DNA of 64,000 nt from Candidatus Aalborgicola lynettensis (GCA_016719405.1 JADJZE010000021.1:496001-560000), one strand, 5' to 3'; shown: positions 26,418-35,595, counted from the first letter of the stretch. Made by a program: numbers and translations. The notes: generated from the letters alone by a model not told the origin.

Positions 26418-26615
26418 TACTTTTGCCTGACTATCTCTTATTTCTTTATTTATAAATTAGTAGTAGTAGTAGGTGTTTGCCATCATCTGTTGATAAAGGC
26501 AAAAGTTTCAAAAAAATCAAGGACTTATAGTGGTTTGACGGCTGTGTGTGACCGTGCTTTTCTGGTGTACCCGATTTATGAACAACTTGGCCGATTGCCA
26601 TTCGGCTGTGGATAA
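26418..26615 (+). promoter_or_regulatory. Origin-like cluster: AT-rich segment, (TAG)n trio and DnaA boxes (copy B)
   Basis: The AT-rich run from about 26425 leads to TTAGTAGTAGTAGTAGG (26457-26473). Near-box TGTTGATAA follows at about 26489, and a perfect reverse DnaA box TGTGGATAA lies at 26607-26615. It matches copy A (19862-20090) in opposite orientation, beginning with the shared cctgactatctct. It occupies most of the 544-base gap between minC and the GGDEF gene, which holds no gene. Confidence 0.45.
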
Positions 26616-26765
26616 GTGGTGGGTTGTGCCAGATCTATGCACAGGGTTATTCTTGGCTCTGAATGCTGGCGGGGGTGTACAGTGCGGGTGATTCGGAGAT
26701 GGATTGTGCGCATGTTTCCATTTACCCGAAAATAACGATTTAGCCCTTTCATAATGGGCGTTACT

Positions 26766-26783
26766 AGCTATTAAAAATGTAGC
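26766..26783 (+). repeat. Single stem (gctat...gtagc) related to repeat family 1
   Basis: An agctattaaaaatgtagc hairpin lies 13 bases before the diguanylate cyclase ATG. Only the second stem of the family is present. Confidence 0.45.
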
Positions 26784-26796
26784 AAAAAAGGCTCTT

Positions 26797-28404
26797 ATGA
26801 GTGAAAAAAAACCTTTTGAAATCGCACGTGAGACGCTAAAACAGCTTACCGCCCGAAAAATGGCCCCCACACCGGCCAACTACCTGATGATTTACAACGA
26901 AATCGGTGGCATCGCGGTGACGCCTCCTTTTCCGGCCGATACCTTGCGCGACATTGCCCAGGCCCTGCCGGTGAAAACACCGGGCCAGCAAAAACAGCGC
27001 GGTTTGCTGGAATACGCCATCGACCGGCTGAACTGGGACGGTGTGAAGACTGCGTTGGTGGCCTATGGTGGGTTTATTCCCCCCCAGGCCGATGTGCCAA
27101 ATGGCGCTGTTTCGTCTGCCTCGGGTGCAGCAGCAGCGCCCACTGCCGCAGGCAGCAGCGCGCCTGCCCTCACTACTGAGTTTTTGACGCAAATTGGACG
27201 TTTGATTGAGTATGCCCAGCCCGCGCTGGGCTCGGACGACCCGCGCTTTGATGAGCAAACCAAAGCCTTGCTCCAAGCCATGCGGCTTCCCAACGCCGAT
27301 GTCGCGGGTGTAAAGACCTTGTTGTCCAATTACAGCCATCGCCTGTCGTTTGCCGCCGAAGACCAGGCCGAAATCAAAAAAACGCTGCTCAAGCTGCTGC
27401 ACCTGGTGTTTGAAAACATTGGTGACCTGAGCATGGACGAGCAATGGCTCAAAGGCCAGATGGATGCGTTGATGACGGCCTCCACCCCACCTTTGACATT
27501 GCGCCGCCTCGATGATGTGGAGCGCCGCCTGCGTGATGTGATTTTCAAGCAGAAAGATGCCAAGGAACGCGCGCTGGAGGCGCAAAAGGAAATGCGCCAG
27601 ATGCTGGCGTCCTTCATTGACCGTTTGTCCGACATGGCCAAGTCCACGGGCAGTTTTCATGTCAAGCTGGAAGAAAACGCGCGCCAGATTGAGCAGGCCA
27701 AAACATTGGAAGAAATTGCCCCTGTGCTCAAAGAAGTGGTCAGTGCAACCCGCCATATGGCCAACGAAAGCAAGGAATCCAGCGAGCAGTTGCAATTTAT
27801 GCGCGAGCGCGCCAGTGAAACCGATGCCCAACTGGCCAGATTGCACCAGGAGCTGGACCGTGTCAGCGCACAGGCCCGCCACGACACGCTGACCGGTGCG
27901 CTCAACCGCAAGGGGCTGGAAGAGGCGATTGAGCGGGAACTCTCCAGTGTGCGGCGCAAAGACACCCCGCTGTGTGTCTCCATGCTCGACATCGACAATT
28001 TCAAAAAACTCAACGACACACTGGGCCATGCAGCCGGTGACCAGGCGCTGACCCATTTGTCCACCGTGGCCCGTGAATGCATGCGCCCGCAGGACACCCT
28101 GGCCCGTTACGGTGGGGAAGAATTTGTCATTTTGCTGCCCGATACGCCATTGGACAAAGGGGTGGAAGCCATGACGCGCTTGCAGCGTGAGTTGACCAAG
28201 CGTTTTTTCATGACCGGTGCCGAAAAAGTGCTCATCACCTTCAGTGCTGGTGTAGCGCAGTTGGCCGCCGAGGAGTCGGGTCTAGAGGCCATCAAACGCG
28301 CCGACCAGGCCATGTACCTGGCCAAACGGGCTGGAAAAAACCGGGTGGTGGGTGTGAGCCTTTCATCCAGCAATGTCAAGGATTTTGTGAAATGGTTTAT
28401 CTGA
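26797..28404 (+). CDS. Diguanylate cyclase (GGDEF domain)
   Basis: The 535-residue protein has a long helical N-terminal part with coiled-coil character (about 200-365) and a C-terminal GGDEF domain. The active site is RYGGEEF (about residues 437-443) and the fold start is DTLTGALNRKGLEEAI. It makes cyclic di-GMP. An inhibitory RxxD is not obvious. There are no membrane helices, so it is cytosolic; the N-terminal segment probably senses or dimerises. It overlaps the NnrU gene by 13 bases. Confidence 0.92.
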   Translation: MSEKKPFEIARETLKQLTARKMAPTPANYLMIYNEIGGIAVTPPFPADTLRDIAQALPVKTPGQQKQRGLLEYAIDRLNWDGVKTALVAYGGFIPPQADVPNGAVSSASGAAAAPTAAGSSAPALTTEFLTQIGRLIEYAQPALGSDDPRFDEQTKALLQAMRLPNADVAGVKTLLSNYSHRLSFAAEDQAEIKKTLLKLLHLVFENIGDLSMDEQWLKGQMDALMTASTPPLTLRRLDDVERRLRDVIFKQKDAKERALEAQKEMRQMLASFIDRLSDMAKSTGSFHVKLEENARQIEQAKTLEEIAPVLKEVVSATRHMANESKESSEQLQFMRERASETDAQLARLHQELDRVSAQARHDTLTGALNRKGLEEAIERELSSVRRKDTPLCVSMLDIDNFKKLNDTLGHAAGDQALTHLSTVARECMRPQDTLARYGGEEFVILLPDTPLDKGVEAMTRLQRELTKRFFMTGAEKVLITFSAGVAQLAAEESGLEAIKRADQAMYLAKRAGKNRVVGVSLSSSNVKDFVKWFI

Positions 28405-28970
28405 TTCTCGGACTGGTGTTTTTTTTAGGTGTGCACTCGGTGCGTATCGTGGCCGACGACTGGCGCACACAAACCCGTGCACGCATGGGGGAAGGTGCGT
28501 ACAAAGGGGTGTATTCGCTGCTGTCCTTGATTGGTTTTGGCCTGATCATCTGGGGTTTTGGTGTGGCGCGGGAGACCCCGGTGGTGCTCTGGGCCCCGCC
28601 GGTGGGGATGCGCCATGCGGCTTCGCTGCTGACCTTGATTGCCTTTGTTTTTTGTGCTGCGGCTTACGTGCCACGCAATGGCATCAAGGCCCGTTTGCAC
28701 CACCCGATGGTGCTGGGTGTCAAGGCGTGGGCGTTGGCGCATCTCATGTCCACTGGCTCCTTGGCCCATGTGGTCTTGTTTGGCGGGTTTCTGGTCTGGG
28801 CGGTGCTGGACTTTATTTCGGCCCGTAAACGTGACCGCGCGGCAGGTACCTCTTATCCTGCCGGTACGCTGGCTGGAACTGCCGTTACGGTCGGGGTGGG
28901 TGCGGTCGCTTGGGCGGCCTTTGCAATGTGGCTGCACGGTCTGTTGATTGGGATTCGGCCGTTTGGTTGA
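28392..28970 (+). CDS. NnrU-family membrane protein
   Basis: The 192-residue integral membrane protein shows the NnrU pattern: LILGLVFFLGVHSVRIV at the start, GAYKGVYSLLSLIGFGLIIWG (in parts), and LLGVKAWALAHL-like HPMVLGVKAWALAHLMSTGSL (in parts). NnrU is linked to nitric oxide/nitrite metabolism in some bacteria; the function is not settled. It overlaps the preceding GGDEF gene by 13 bases, so the two are probably coexpressed. Confidence 0.85.
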   Translation: MVYLILGLVFFLGVHSVRIVADDWRTQTRARMGEGAYKGVYSLLSLIGFGLIIWGFGVARETPVVLWAPPVGMRHAASLLTLIAFVFCAAAYVPRNGIKARLHHPMVLGVKAWALAHLMSTGSLAHVVLFGGFLVWAVLDFISARKRDRAAGTSYPAGTLAGTAVTVGVGAVAWAAFAMWLHGLLIGIRPFG

Positions 28971-28988
28971 TGTTGCAACCTGTGACTG

Positions 28989-29080
28989 GAGTTTGGGCGA
29001 CAGAGCCTTTTGCTCCGTGTCCCCCGCCCGCGTTGCGGGCTCCTCCTTTACCTGCGCAAAAGGCTCTGCCGCCCAAACTC
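28989..29080. repeat. Palindromic core element with locus-specific inverted arms (family 3, copy 1)
   Basis: About 25-bp arms (gagtttgggcg-cagagcc...ggctctg-cgcccaaactc) enclose the family core ccttttgctccgtgtccccc...ctcctcctttacctgcgc, which itself holds the hairpin cccgcgttgcggg. The arms match each other with one mismatch but not those of copies 2 and 3. It lies between the convergent nnrU and DUF2788 genes. Confidence 0.85.
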
Positions 29081-29093
29081 TTTCGAAGCTGAT

Positions 29094-29303
29094 TTAACGG
29101 GTGATGTACCACTGGATGATGAACTTGGCCACAAAGCCCACCATGCCAAAGGCCAGGCCTAAAAACAGCACAAAGGTGCCAAACTTGCCGGCCTTCGATT
29201 CCCATGCCAGCTGGCCAATGATGAACAACATGTACAGCATGAAGCCACCCACGCCAAACGTGAGACCAAAGCTGGCGATTTGGTCTTCGGAGTAGCCAAA
29301 CAT
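29094..29303 (-). CDS. DUF2788 small membrane protein
   Basis: A 69-residue protein with two membrane helices (about 13-32 and 44-64), matching DUF2788. The role is unknown. Its start shares one base with the stop of the DUF2189 gene, so they form a coupled pair. Confidence 0.82.
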   Translation of the reverse strand: MFGYSEDQIASFGLTFGVGGFMLYMLFIIGQLAWESKAGKFGTFVLFLGLAFGMVGFVAKFIIQWYITR

Positions 29304-30175
29304 CAGGACTTTGCGCTGTTTTTGGCCGGGCCAGCACAGGGCTGCGACAGGGCCTCACGCTCTGATAGTGTTGATACGTCCACCAGCTCACGGTAGGCGT
29401 GCCAGCTGGCGTGGCCCAGTAGGGGAATGATGGGAATCAGCCCCAGCATGAATGCAGCAAATCCCAAAACCGTCAAACCCATAATCAGTGCGGCCCACAG
29501 GGCCATGGGAATGGGATTGGTCAGCACCGTTTGCCAGCTGGTCAGCACGGCTTGCAGCAGGGTGACGCGCCGGTCTAGCAGCAGCGGCATGGCCACTACG
29601 CTCGATGCAAAAATAGGTGCTGCCATGGCACCACCGAGTGCCAGCCACACCTCAAATAACCAGTTGTCGGGCGGCAGGATGATGTAGTGCACAAAATCCA
29701 TCGGGGTTGCAATGGTCACCGGTGCCAGCAGGGTGATGAGGGCGGCCGATGTCAGTACCCAGCCGGTGGCGGCCAGTGCCAGCAGGCTGCCAAACTGCAC
29801 CATGCACCAGTAATCGTTGCCCCATTTGCTGATGTGGCTGCCTTGCCAGTTGAGCCAGGTTTTCAGCACCACGCCCAGGTCGGCTTTTTCTTTGCGCTCC
29901 AGCGCCCGGCTCAGTGCGTACAGGCTGGTGGCCAGCACGGGGGCAATGACCAAAAAGCCGGACAGTGCCCCGGCCAGCAGCCAGAACCGGTTGTGGGCAA
30001 TGGCCACGATGGCAGCGCCACCCAAAGCCAAAACCAGGCCGTGGGCCAAACTGATCCACCCCGCGCGGCACATATCGTGCCAGGCCAGTCCCAGCCAGGC
30101 CAAAGGGCGTAGCACGGAAATGGTGCGTACGGCAGGGAGGGTGGGGGGTGTTTTGGGCATGGTGGGGATCACCAT
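29303..30175 (-). CDS. DUF2189 membrane protein
   Basis: The 290-residue protein has about six membrane helices and the DUF2189 features: a conserved N-terminal RPLAWLGLAWHDM and the late LGHASWHAYRELVD segment. It is an inner-membrane protein of unknown function, found near respiratory genes in proteobacteria. It leads the two-gene unit with the DUF2788 gene. Confidence 0.85.
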   Translation of the reverse strand: MVIPTMPKTPPTLPAVRTISVLRPLAWLGLAWHDMCRAGWISLAHGLVLALGGAAIVAIAHNRFWLLAGALSGFLVIAPVLATSLYALSRALERKEKADLGVVLKTWLNWQGSHISKWGNDYWCMVQFGSLLALAATGWVLTSAALITLLAPVTIATPMDFVHYIILPPDNWLFEVWLALGGAMAAPIFASSVVAMPLLLDRRVTLLQAVLTSWQTVLTNPIPMALWAALIMGLTVLGFAAFMLGLIPIIPLLGHASWHAYRELVDVSTLSEREALSQPCAGPAKNSAKS

Positions 30176-30195
30176 CCTACAGGATGAGGCACAGC

Positions 30196-30229
30196 AAAAG
30201 GCCCACCGCTCCCGAAAGGGCAGTGGGCC
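30196..30229 (-). terminator. Rho-independent terminator of the Spy-like gene
   Basis: Stem ggcccac...gtgggcc (30200-30229) has an inner ccc-gaaa-ggg and is followed on the minus strand by TTTT. It lies about 32 bases past the stop of the Spy-like gene. Confidence 0.8.
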
Positions 30230-30260
30230 GGTGCGGCTATTTCAAATGCCGGCTTTTGGC

Positions 30261-30818
30261 TTATTTTTGGCCGCGTTGGTTCCAACCGCCGTCACCGTGC
30301 ATGCCACGTTTTTCACCGTGGTGCATGCCCATGCGGGCGTGTTCGGCATCAAACACTTTTTGCTGCTCGGGTGTCAGCACGGCGTAGAAGGCTTTGATGG
30401 CGTCTTCACGCTTGTCCATGGCGGCGTGCATGTCGCCCATGTGCTGTTTGCGCAACTCACGCATTTTGTCAATCCGCTCAGGCGTGGTCAGCTTTTCCAT
30501 CTCGGCGCGGTCGGGGCGCTTGTGTTCCATTTTTTCCGGGGGTTGCATGGCAGCGGTGAATGCAGTCCAGGCACCTTCCTGCGCAGTGGTAATTTTGAGT
30601 TTGGCTTTCAGGGCTTCGATGCGTTTGGCCATCATGGCCTTGCGTTTTTCGGGATCCATTCTTCCCATCTTGCCCATGCGGCTACCGCGCTCGCCCGCGT
30701 CGGCGGTTTGCCCGGCAGGATTCTGGGGAGCAGATGGGGTGGTGTTCTGCGCATAACTTGCAAATCCGGCGGTGGCAATCAGACCGGTTACCAAGAGGGA
30801 TTTTAAAAACGGTTGCAT
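30261..30818 (-). CDS. Spy/CpxP-like periplasmic protein (LTxxQ motif)
   Basis: The 185-residue protein has a signal peptide (cleaved after FASYA). It is a highly charged helical protein rich in Met, Lys and Glu, with two LTxxQ-type segments (KLKITTAQEGAW and AVLTPEQQKVFD). This is the pattern of Spy/CpxP chaperone-like stress proteins of the periplasm. The C-terminus is His/Met rich (MGMHHGEKRGMHG), which might bind metal. The start at 30818 is chosen for the signal peptide. Confidence 0.8.
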   Translation of the reverse strand: MQPFLKSLLVTGLIATAGFASYAQNTTPSAPQNPAGQTADAGERGSRMGKMGRMDPEKRKAMMAKRIEALKAKLKITTAQEGAWTAFTAAMQPPEKMEHKRPDRAEMEKLTTPERIDKMRELRKQHMGDMHAAMDKREDAIKAFYAVLTPEQQKVFDAEHARMGMHHGEKRGMHGDGGWNQRGQK

Positions 30819-30993
30819 GTGATTTCCTTTGTGGTTGGGCTGTCGCGGGTATCGCGAAAGACTGAATCGGAGTGTGCGCCGCGTTTGTATCGCCAGCGTT
30901 GCGCCCCGATAAGACTTTGTAAAGCTGGCATCGTAAATGGTGCGGTGCTGGGCTGACAATACGAACCTTTAGTAAAACGATTAAAGGTTTTTC

Positions 30994-31902
30994 GTGTTCA
31001 AAAATGTGATGTTGTACCGCCTGGGTGCGCCCTGGCCTTCGGATGTTGCCGCCGTGGAAGCTGCGCTGGACACGGCCCGTTTTGTGCCGTGTGGCGCTTC
31101 GCAAGAAAAGGCTGTGGGCTGGCTGGAGCCGCGCGGCATTGCCCATGGCCCGCTGGTTGAAGTGATTGGTGGCCAGTGGCTGTTCAAACTGATGATGGAG
31201 ATGAAGGTGGTGCCTGGCTCGGTAGTCAAGCGCAAGGTCGAAGAGCAAGTGGCCCACATTGAAGCCACCACCGGACGCAAACCTGGCAAGAAAGAAAAAA
31301 AAGAACTGAGCGAAGACGCCCGTTTGGCACTGCTGCCCATGGCATTTAGTAAGCAGTCCAGCGTGCAGGTGTGGGTAGACCCCGCAGCGGGCTTGCTCAT
31401 CACCGATGCGGGTAGCCAGGCCAAGGCGGACGAGGTGATGACCTGGCTAATTAAGGCCGTGGATGGGTTGGCGGTGTCGCTCATCAATACCCAGGTGTCG
31501 CCCGCCGCGGCCATGGCCACATGGTTATCGACCAAAGAAGCGCCGGCCGATTTCACGGTGGACCGCGAATGTGAACTCAAGGCGCCCGATGAATCCAAGG
31601 CCGTGGTGCGCTACACGCGCCACGCGCTCGATACCGATGAAGTGGCGCAGCACATTGCCATGGGCAAGATGCCCACTCGGCTGGCGCTGACGTGGAACGA
31701 CCGGGTGTCGTTTGTGCTGACTGAAGGCCTTCAGCTCAAAAAAATAGCGTTTCTGGAAGGCGTTTTTGACGGCAATACCGCCTCACCGGGTGATGGCAAG
31801 GCCGACAACTTTGATACCGATGCCGCCATCGCCACAGGGGAGTTGCAGGGGTTGATTCCGGACCTGATCGAGGCGCTGGGCGGAGAAATGCCCAGCGCCT
31901 GA
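30994..31902 (+). CDS. rdgC: Recombination-associated protein RdgC
   Basis: The 302-residue product matches RdgC over its length: FKNVMLYRLG at the start, CGASQEKAVGWLEPRG, and the C-terminal KMPTRLALTWNDRVSFVLTEGLQLKKI (in parts). RdgC is a ring-shaped, nucleoid-associated DNA-binding protein that restrains RecA. The start codon is GTG. Monocistronic, convergent with the glycine-zipper gene. Confidence 0.95.
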   Translation: MFKNVMLYRLGAPWPSDVAAVEAALDTARFVPCGASQEKAVGWLEPRGIAHGPLVEVIGGQWLFKLMMEMKVVPGSVVKRKVEEQVAHIEATTGRKPGKKEKKELSEDARLALLPMAFSKQSSVQVWVDPAAGLLITDAGSQAKADEVMTWLIKAVDGLAVSLINTQVSPAAAMATWLSTKEAPADFTVDRECELKAPDESKAVVRYTRHALDTDEVAQHIAMGKMPTRLALTWNDRVSFVLTEGLQLKKIAFLEGVFDGNTASPGDGKADNFDTDAAIATGELQGLIPDLIEALGGEMPSA

Positions 31903-31923
31903 TCGTTAACCGGTACGCAGGTT

Positions 31924-32577
31924 TCAGTAGCGGTAGTGCTGGTTGCCATGGCCACGGTGGTCGTGGCGATCCCAGTGGCGGTGATGACGGTGGTGGCCAA
32001 AGTGGTGGCCCCGGTGATGAGGTGGGTGGCGGTCTTCGCGCCAATCGTTGCGGTCATGGTCGCGGTGGTTGTCCCAATGGCCTTGGCCACCACGGTCGCG
32101 GTAGCCGGGCTCGGGTCGGTAGTTGGCGTGCTGGTAATAGTTGTCGTGACCGGCGCTGCGGCCGATAGACGCACCGGCAGCACCGCCCATACCCGCGCCC
32201 ATGACGGCGCCATTGCGTCCACCTACCGATTGGCCGACAACCGCACCTGCAGCGCCGCCCAAGGCACCGCCTAATACGGCACCGTTTTGATTGTGGCCGT
32301 GGGTGGTGACGGCGGCACCGGCTGCGCCGCCCAGGGCACCACCAATCACCGCGCCGCTGCGCCCACCAACCGATTGGCCCAGGATGGTACCGGCCGCAGC
32401 ACCCACGCCGCCGCCCAGAATGGTGCGCAACTCATCCGCGTGCGCGGGGGGCGCCAGACTCAATAAGCCTACAGAGAGCAGCATGGCCGATGCCACTTTG
32501 CCCAAGGAACGGACACCCGAGCGCGCCGCCTGGCGCAGGTGTTGTGCGGTGTTTTGAAAAGTGTGTGCAGTGTGCAT
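31924..32577 (-). CDS. Glycine-zipper outer-membrane-type protein with His-rich tail
   Basis: The 217-residue protein has a late signal peptide (hydrophobic stretch about 28-46, cleaved after PAHA). Three glycine-zipper repeats (VGAAAGTILGQSVGG, ALGGAAGAVVGQSVGG, GMGGAAGASIGRSAG) follow, then a C-terminal tail full of His, Arg, Asp and Tyr. Glycine zippers suggest insertion in or association with the outer membrane. The tail could bind metals; this is inference. Confidence 0.75.
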   Translation of the reverse strand: MHTAHTFQNTAQHLRQAARSGVRSLGKVASAMLLSVGLLSLAPPAHADELRTILGGGVGAAAGTILGQSVGGRSGAVIGGALGGAAGAAVTTHGHNQNGAVLGGALGGAAGAVVGQSVGGRNGAVMGAGMGGAAGASIGRSAGHDNYYQHANYRPEPGYRDRGGQGHWDNHRDHDRNDWREDRHPPHHRGHHFGHHRHHRHWDRHDHRGHGNQHYRY

Positions 32578-32714
32578 GGTGTGGGTGGCTCCGAGAGCCT
32601 GTACCGCTAACCGTAGCGGTTTCTTCACCCACAACGCGCTTTATATCGACGCGATGACGCCTGTAACAAGCGCTTACAAAAGCGCGGCACCCATCGGGTT
32701 GCATGGGGCCGAGC

Positions 32715-32912
32715 TTAGTCCTTGTTCTTCATGGCGCAGGTGTTAAAGCCCAAAATGGCATAGGGCGGGCACCAACCAATGGCACCGGTGGCCAGCGGCA
32801 CTACGCCCAGCCAGCCCCATAGGCCCACGGTGCCGGTAGCCGCCAGGCCGATCAGAACCAGACCGGCAGTAATACGAACAATACGGTCGATGCCGCCAAC
32901 ATTGGCTTTCAT
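32715..32912 (-). CDS. DUF2892 small membrane protein
   Basis: The 65-residue protein matches DUF2892 (MKANVGGIDRIVRITAGLVL at the start, WCPPYAILGFNTC at the end) with two membrane helices. Relatives are fused to or sit near rhodanese or metal-handling proteins. The ATG at 32912 begins the homology and has GGAG about 7 bases upstream. Confidence 0.85.
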   Translation of the reverse strand: MKANVGGIDRIVRITAGLVLIGLAATGTVGLWGWLGVVPLATGAIGWCPPYAILGFNTCAMKNKD

Positions 32913-32959
32913 GGTGTGCTCCTTGTTTGAAGTGGTTTCACTATAGATCAAAAAGGCAC

Positions 32960-33003
32960 TTTACGCCCGCAGATAGTGCGAAAGCAGCTATAAAAACAAT
33001 AGC
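32960..33003 (+). repeat. Double stem-loop dispersed repeat (family 1)
   Basis: A decayed first stem (ttacgcccgcagatagtgcgaa) and an intact second stem gctataaaaacaatagc, just past the copZ stop. Confidence 0.7.
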
Positions 33004-33012
33004 GGTTCGCGC

Positions 33013-33216
33013 CTACAGGCTGGGCGCAACGGCATAGCCCTCTTCGGCAATCGCGGCTGCCAGCGCCTCGCGGGCTTGCGCGGACTGCACCTCAACCCGA
33101 TTCTGGGTGCGGTCGATGGCCACCTGGGCCTGTGGGTCCACTTGTTGCAGGGCGCGGGTGACGGCTTTTTCGCAGTGGCCGCAGGTCATGCCGGTAACGG
33201 TAAAGGTGTGGTTCAC
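33013..33216 (-). CDS. copZ: Heavy-metal-associated domain protein, CopZ-like copper chaperone
   Basis: The 67-residue product is a single HMA domain with the metal-binding motif GMTCGHC (residues 9-15), the size of a CopZ/Atx1-type chaperone. It starts at a GTG (33216) preceded by GGAG. It is divergent from copA across 39 bases, so the two probably share a copper-responsive control region, though I see no clear CueR operator. Confidence 0.88.
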   Translation of the reverse strand: MNHTFTVTGMTCGHCEKAVTRALQQVDPQAQVAIDRTQNRVEVQSAQAREALAAAIAEEGYAVAPSL

Positions 33217-33255
33217 GGGAACTCCAAGTGGAATAGGTTTACAAAGGAGCATAGT

Positions 33256-35595
33256 GTGAATTATTTTGCGAGCCCCATCAGCATGACATCCCCCCCTGAA
33301 AGCATTGACATTGGCATTGGCGGCATGACCTGTGCCTCGTGTGTGGGGCGTGTAGAAAAAGCCCTGAACAAGGTGCCCGGCGTGACACAAGCCACCGTCA
33401 ACTTGGCTACCGAGTCGGCCCGCATCCAGTTTGCGGGCGATGCACAGATGGAGGCCCGCTTGCGCCGCGCCGTACGCGATGCGGGTTACGAGCCGCGCAC
33501 GCCCCAGCAAATGGAAGCTGTGGACGATGTGTCGCCTTGGGCCGGTTTTGGTCCGGTGGCCTGGGGCTTGTTGTTGTCGGCACCGTTGGTGCTGCCGATG
33601 TTGGGCGACCTGTTGGGCCAGCACTGGATGCTGGCCGCCTGGATGCAGTTTGCGCTGGCCACCCCGGTGCAGTTTGTGCTGGGCGCACGCTTTTACAAAG
33701 CCGGCTGGCACGCGCTGTTGGCCTTGAGCGGCAATATGGATTTGCTGGTGGCCATTGGCACCACGGCTGGGTGGGCCTTGTCGGTGTGGTTGTGGCTCAG
33801 CGCCCCGCCGGGGGCCATGGTGCACCTGTACTTTGAGGGTTCGGCGGTGGTGGTGACGCTGGTGCTGCTGGGCAAGTGGTTAGAGGCGCGTGCCAAGCGC
33901 CAGACCACCAGCGCCATCCGCGCCCTGCACAGCCTGCGGCCCGATACGGCGCACTTGCTGGGGCGGGATGGTGAAGTGGAGGTGCCCGTGGCCGAGGTGA
34001 TGGTGGGCGACACGATTGTGGTCAAACCCGGCGAACGTTTCCCCGTGGACGGCGCGCTGCTCGAAGGCAGCACGCAGGTGGACGAATCCATGCTCACGGG
34101 TGAGCCCTTGCCGGTGCCCAAGGAGGTGGGTAGCAAACTCACCGGCGGCTCCATCAACGGCGAAGGGCGTGTGGTGCTGCAGGTGCGGGCGGTGGGGGTG
34201 GACACGGTGCTCTCCAGCATCATCCGCCTGGTGGAGGATGCGCAGGCGGCCAAGGCACCGATCCAGCGCCTGGTGGACCAGGTGAGTGCGGTGTTTGTGC
34301 CGGTGGTGCTGGTGATCGCGCTGGTTACCCTGCTGGGCTGGTACCTGGGTGCGGGTGCTTCGTTTGAAACCGCCGTGATCCACGCCGTGGCGGTGCTGGT
34401 GATTGCCTGCCCCTGCGCCCTGGGGCTGGCCACTCCGGCGGCCATCATGGCGGGCACCGGGGTGGCGGCCAAACACGGCATTTTGATCAAGGATGCGCAG
34501 GCGCTGGAACTGGCCCACAAGGTGGATGTGGTGGCCTTCGACAAGACAGGCACCCTCACGGTGGGCCAACCGCGCCTGACCGATTTGGTGTTGGCCGATC
34601 CCTATGGCCAAGCAGCTAACCATGTTGAGAGGCAAGGTGTGGAGGTATATGACACGGACCACTGTCTGGCCGTTGCTGCCAGTTTGCAAAGTGGCAGTGA
34701 ACACCCCTTGGCGCATGCGGTGGTGGCAGCGGCTAAAGCAAAGGTGCTGGCGATACAGGAACCCAAGAACGTACGCAGTGTGGCCGGGCGGGGTACCGAT
34801 GGCGAAGTGGGGGGGCGAAGCTACCGCATTGGCAGCCTGCGCTGGATGGAAGAGCTGGGTGTGGCACTGGGGCCTCTGGCAGCGCGGGCTGCTGGGTTGC
34901 AAGCCCAAGGTGCCACCGTGTCGGCCATGGTAGAGCGCACGAGAGCCGCCCCGGAGGGAAGCGACGACGCGCACAGTGCAGCGATGGAGTCTTATGTTGT
35001 GCGTGCGCTGATGGCCTTTGGTGACGAGCCCAAAACGGGTGCCAAGCAGGTGTTGGCTGCCCTGCGTGCACGGGGCATCCAGCCAGTAATGGTTTCCGGT
35101 GACAACCAGGGCGCTGCCGAGGCCATGGCACATCGCCTGGGGCTGCGTATGGCGGATGGCGAAGTGATGGCCGGGGTGCTGCCGGGCGACAAGGCAGCCA
35201 AGGTCGCGGGGTTGAAGGATGGTGGCCGCCACACGGTGGCCATGGTGGGCGATGGCGTCAACGATGCACCCGCGTTGGCCGCCGCCGACGTGGGCCTGGC
35301 CATGGGCAATGGCACCGACGTGGCCATGCAGGCGGCGGGCATTACGCTGATGCGCGGCGAGGTGGCGCTGGTGGTGGCGGCACTGGATATTTCACACCGC
35401 ACCGTGGCCAAAATCCGGCAAAACCTGTTTTGGGCCTTTGCCTACAACGTGGCGGGCATTCCGCTGGCCGCGCTGGGTTACCTGAACCCGGTGGTGGCCG
35501 GTGCGGCCATGGCGCTGAGTTCGGTCAGTGTCATCAGTAATGCCTTGCTGCTCAAACGCTGGACGCCGCCCCACGTTGGAGCGCCCAAGGTTTGA
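33256..35595 (+). CDS. copA: Copper-translocating P-type ATPase
   Basis: The 779-residue product has one N-terminal HMA domain (GGMTCASCVGRV) and eight expected membrane helices. The CPC ion-binding motif (VIACPCALGLATP), TGEPLPVP actuator loop, phosphorylation site FDKTGTLTVG, SEHPLA and GDGVNDAPALA are all present. It exports Cu(I) from the cytoplasm. GTG at 33256 is preferred to the ATG at 33283 because AAGGAG lies 6 bases upstream. Acts with the adjacent CopZ. Confidence 0.95.
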   Translation: MNYFASPISMTSPPESIDIGIGGMTCASCVGRVEKALNKVPGVTQATVNLATESARIQFAGDAQMEARLRRAVRDAGYEPRTPQQMEAVDDVSPWAGFGPVAWGLLLSAPLVLPMLGDLLGQHWMLAAWMQFALATPVQFVLGARFYKAGWHALLALSGNMDLLVAIGTTAGWALSVWLWLSAPPGAMVHLYFEGSAVVVTLVLLGKWLEARAKRQTTSAIRALHSLRPDTAHLLGRDGEVEVPVAEVMVGDTIVVKPGERFPVDGALLEGSTQVDESMLTGEPLPVPKEVGSKLTGGSINGEGRVVLQVRAVGVDTVLSSIIRLVEDAQAAKAPIQRLVDQVSAVFVPVVLVIALVTLLGWYLGAGASFETAVIHAVAVLVIACPCALGLATPAAIMAGTGVAAKHGILIKDAQALELAHKVDVVAFDKTGTLTVGQPRLTDLVLADPYGQAANHVERQGVEVYDTDHCLAVAASLQSGSEHPLAHAVVAAAKAKVLAIQEPKNVRSVAGRGTDGEVGGRSYRIGSLRWMEELGVALGPLAARAAGLQAQGATVSAMVERTRAAPEGSDDAHSAAMESYVVRALMAFGDEPKTGAKQVLAALRARGIQPVMVSGDNQGAAEAMAHRLGLRMADGEVMAGVLPGDKAAKVAGLKDGGRHTVAMVGDGVNDAPALAAADVGLAMGNGTDVAMQAAGITLMRGEVALVVAALDISHRTVAKIRQNLFWAFAYNVAGIPLAALGYLNPVVAGAAMALSSVSVISNALLLKRWTPPHVGAPKV

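Noticed and set aside
28989..29080. Simple bidirectional terminator for nnrU and DUF2788 genes
   Set aside because: It may act so, but the shared core with two copies in a divergent intergenic region shows it is a repeat element first.
33217..33255. CueR operator between copZ and copA
   Set aside because: No clear dyad of the CueR type is present in the 39-base gap; control by copper is likely but not shown by sequence.
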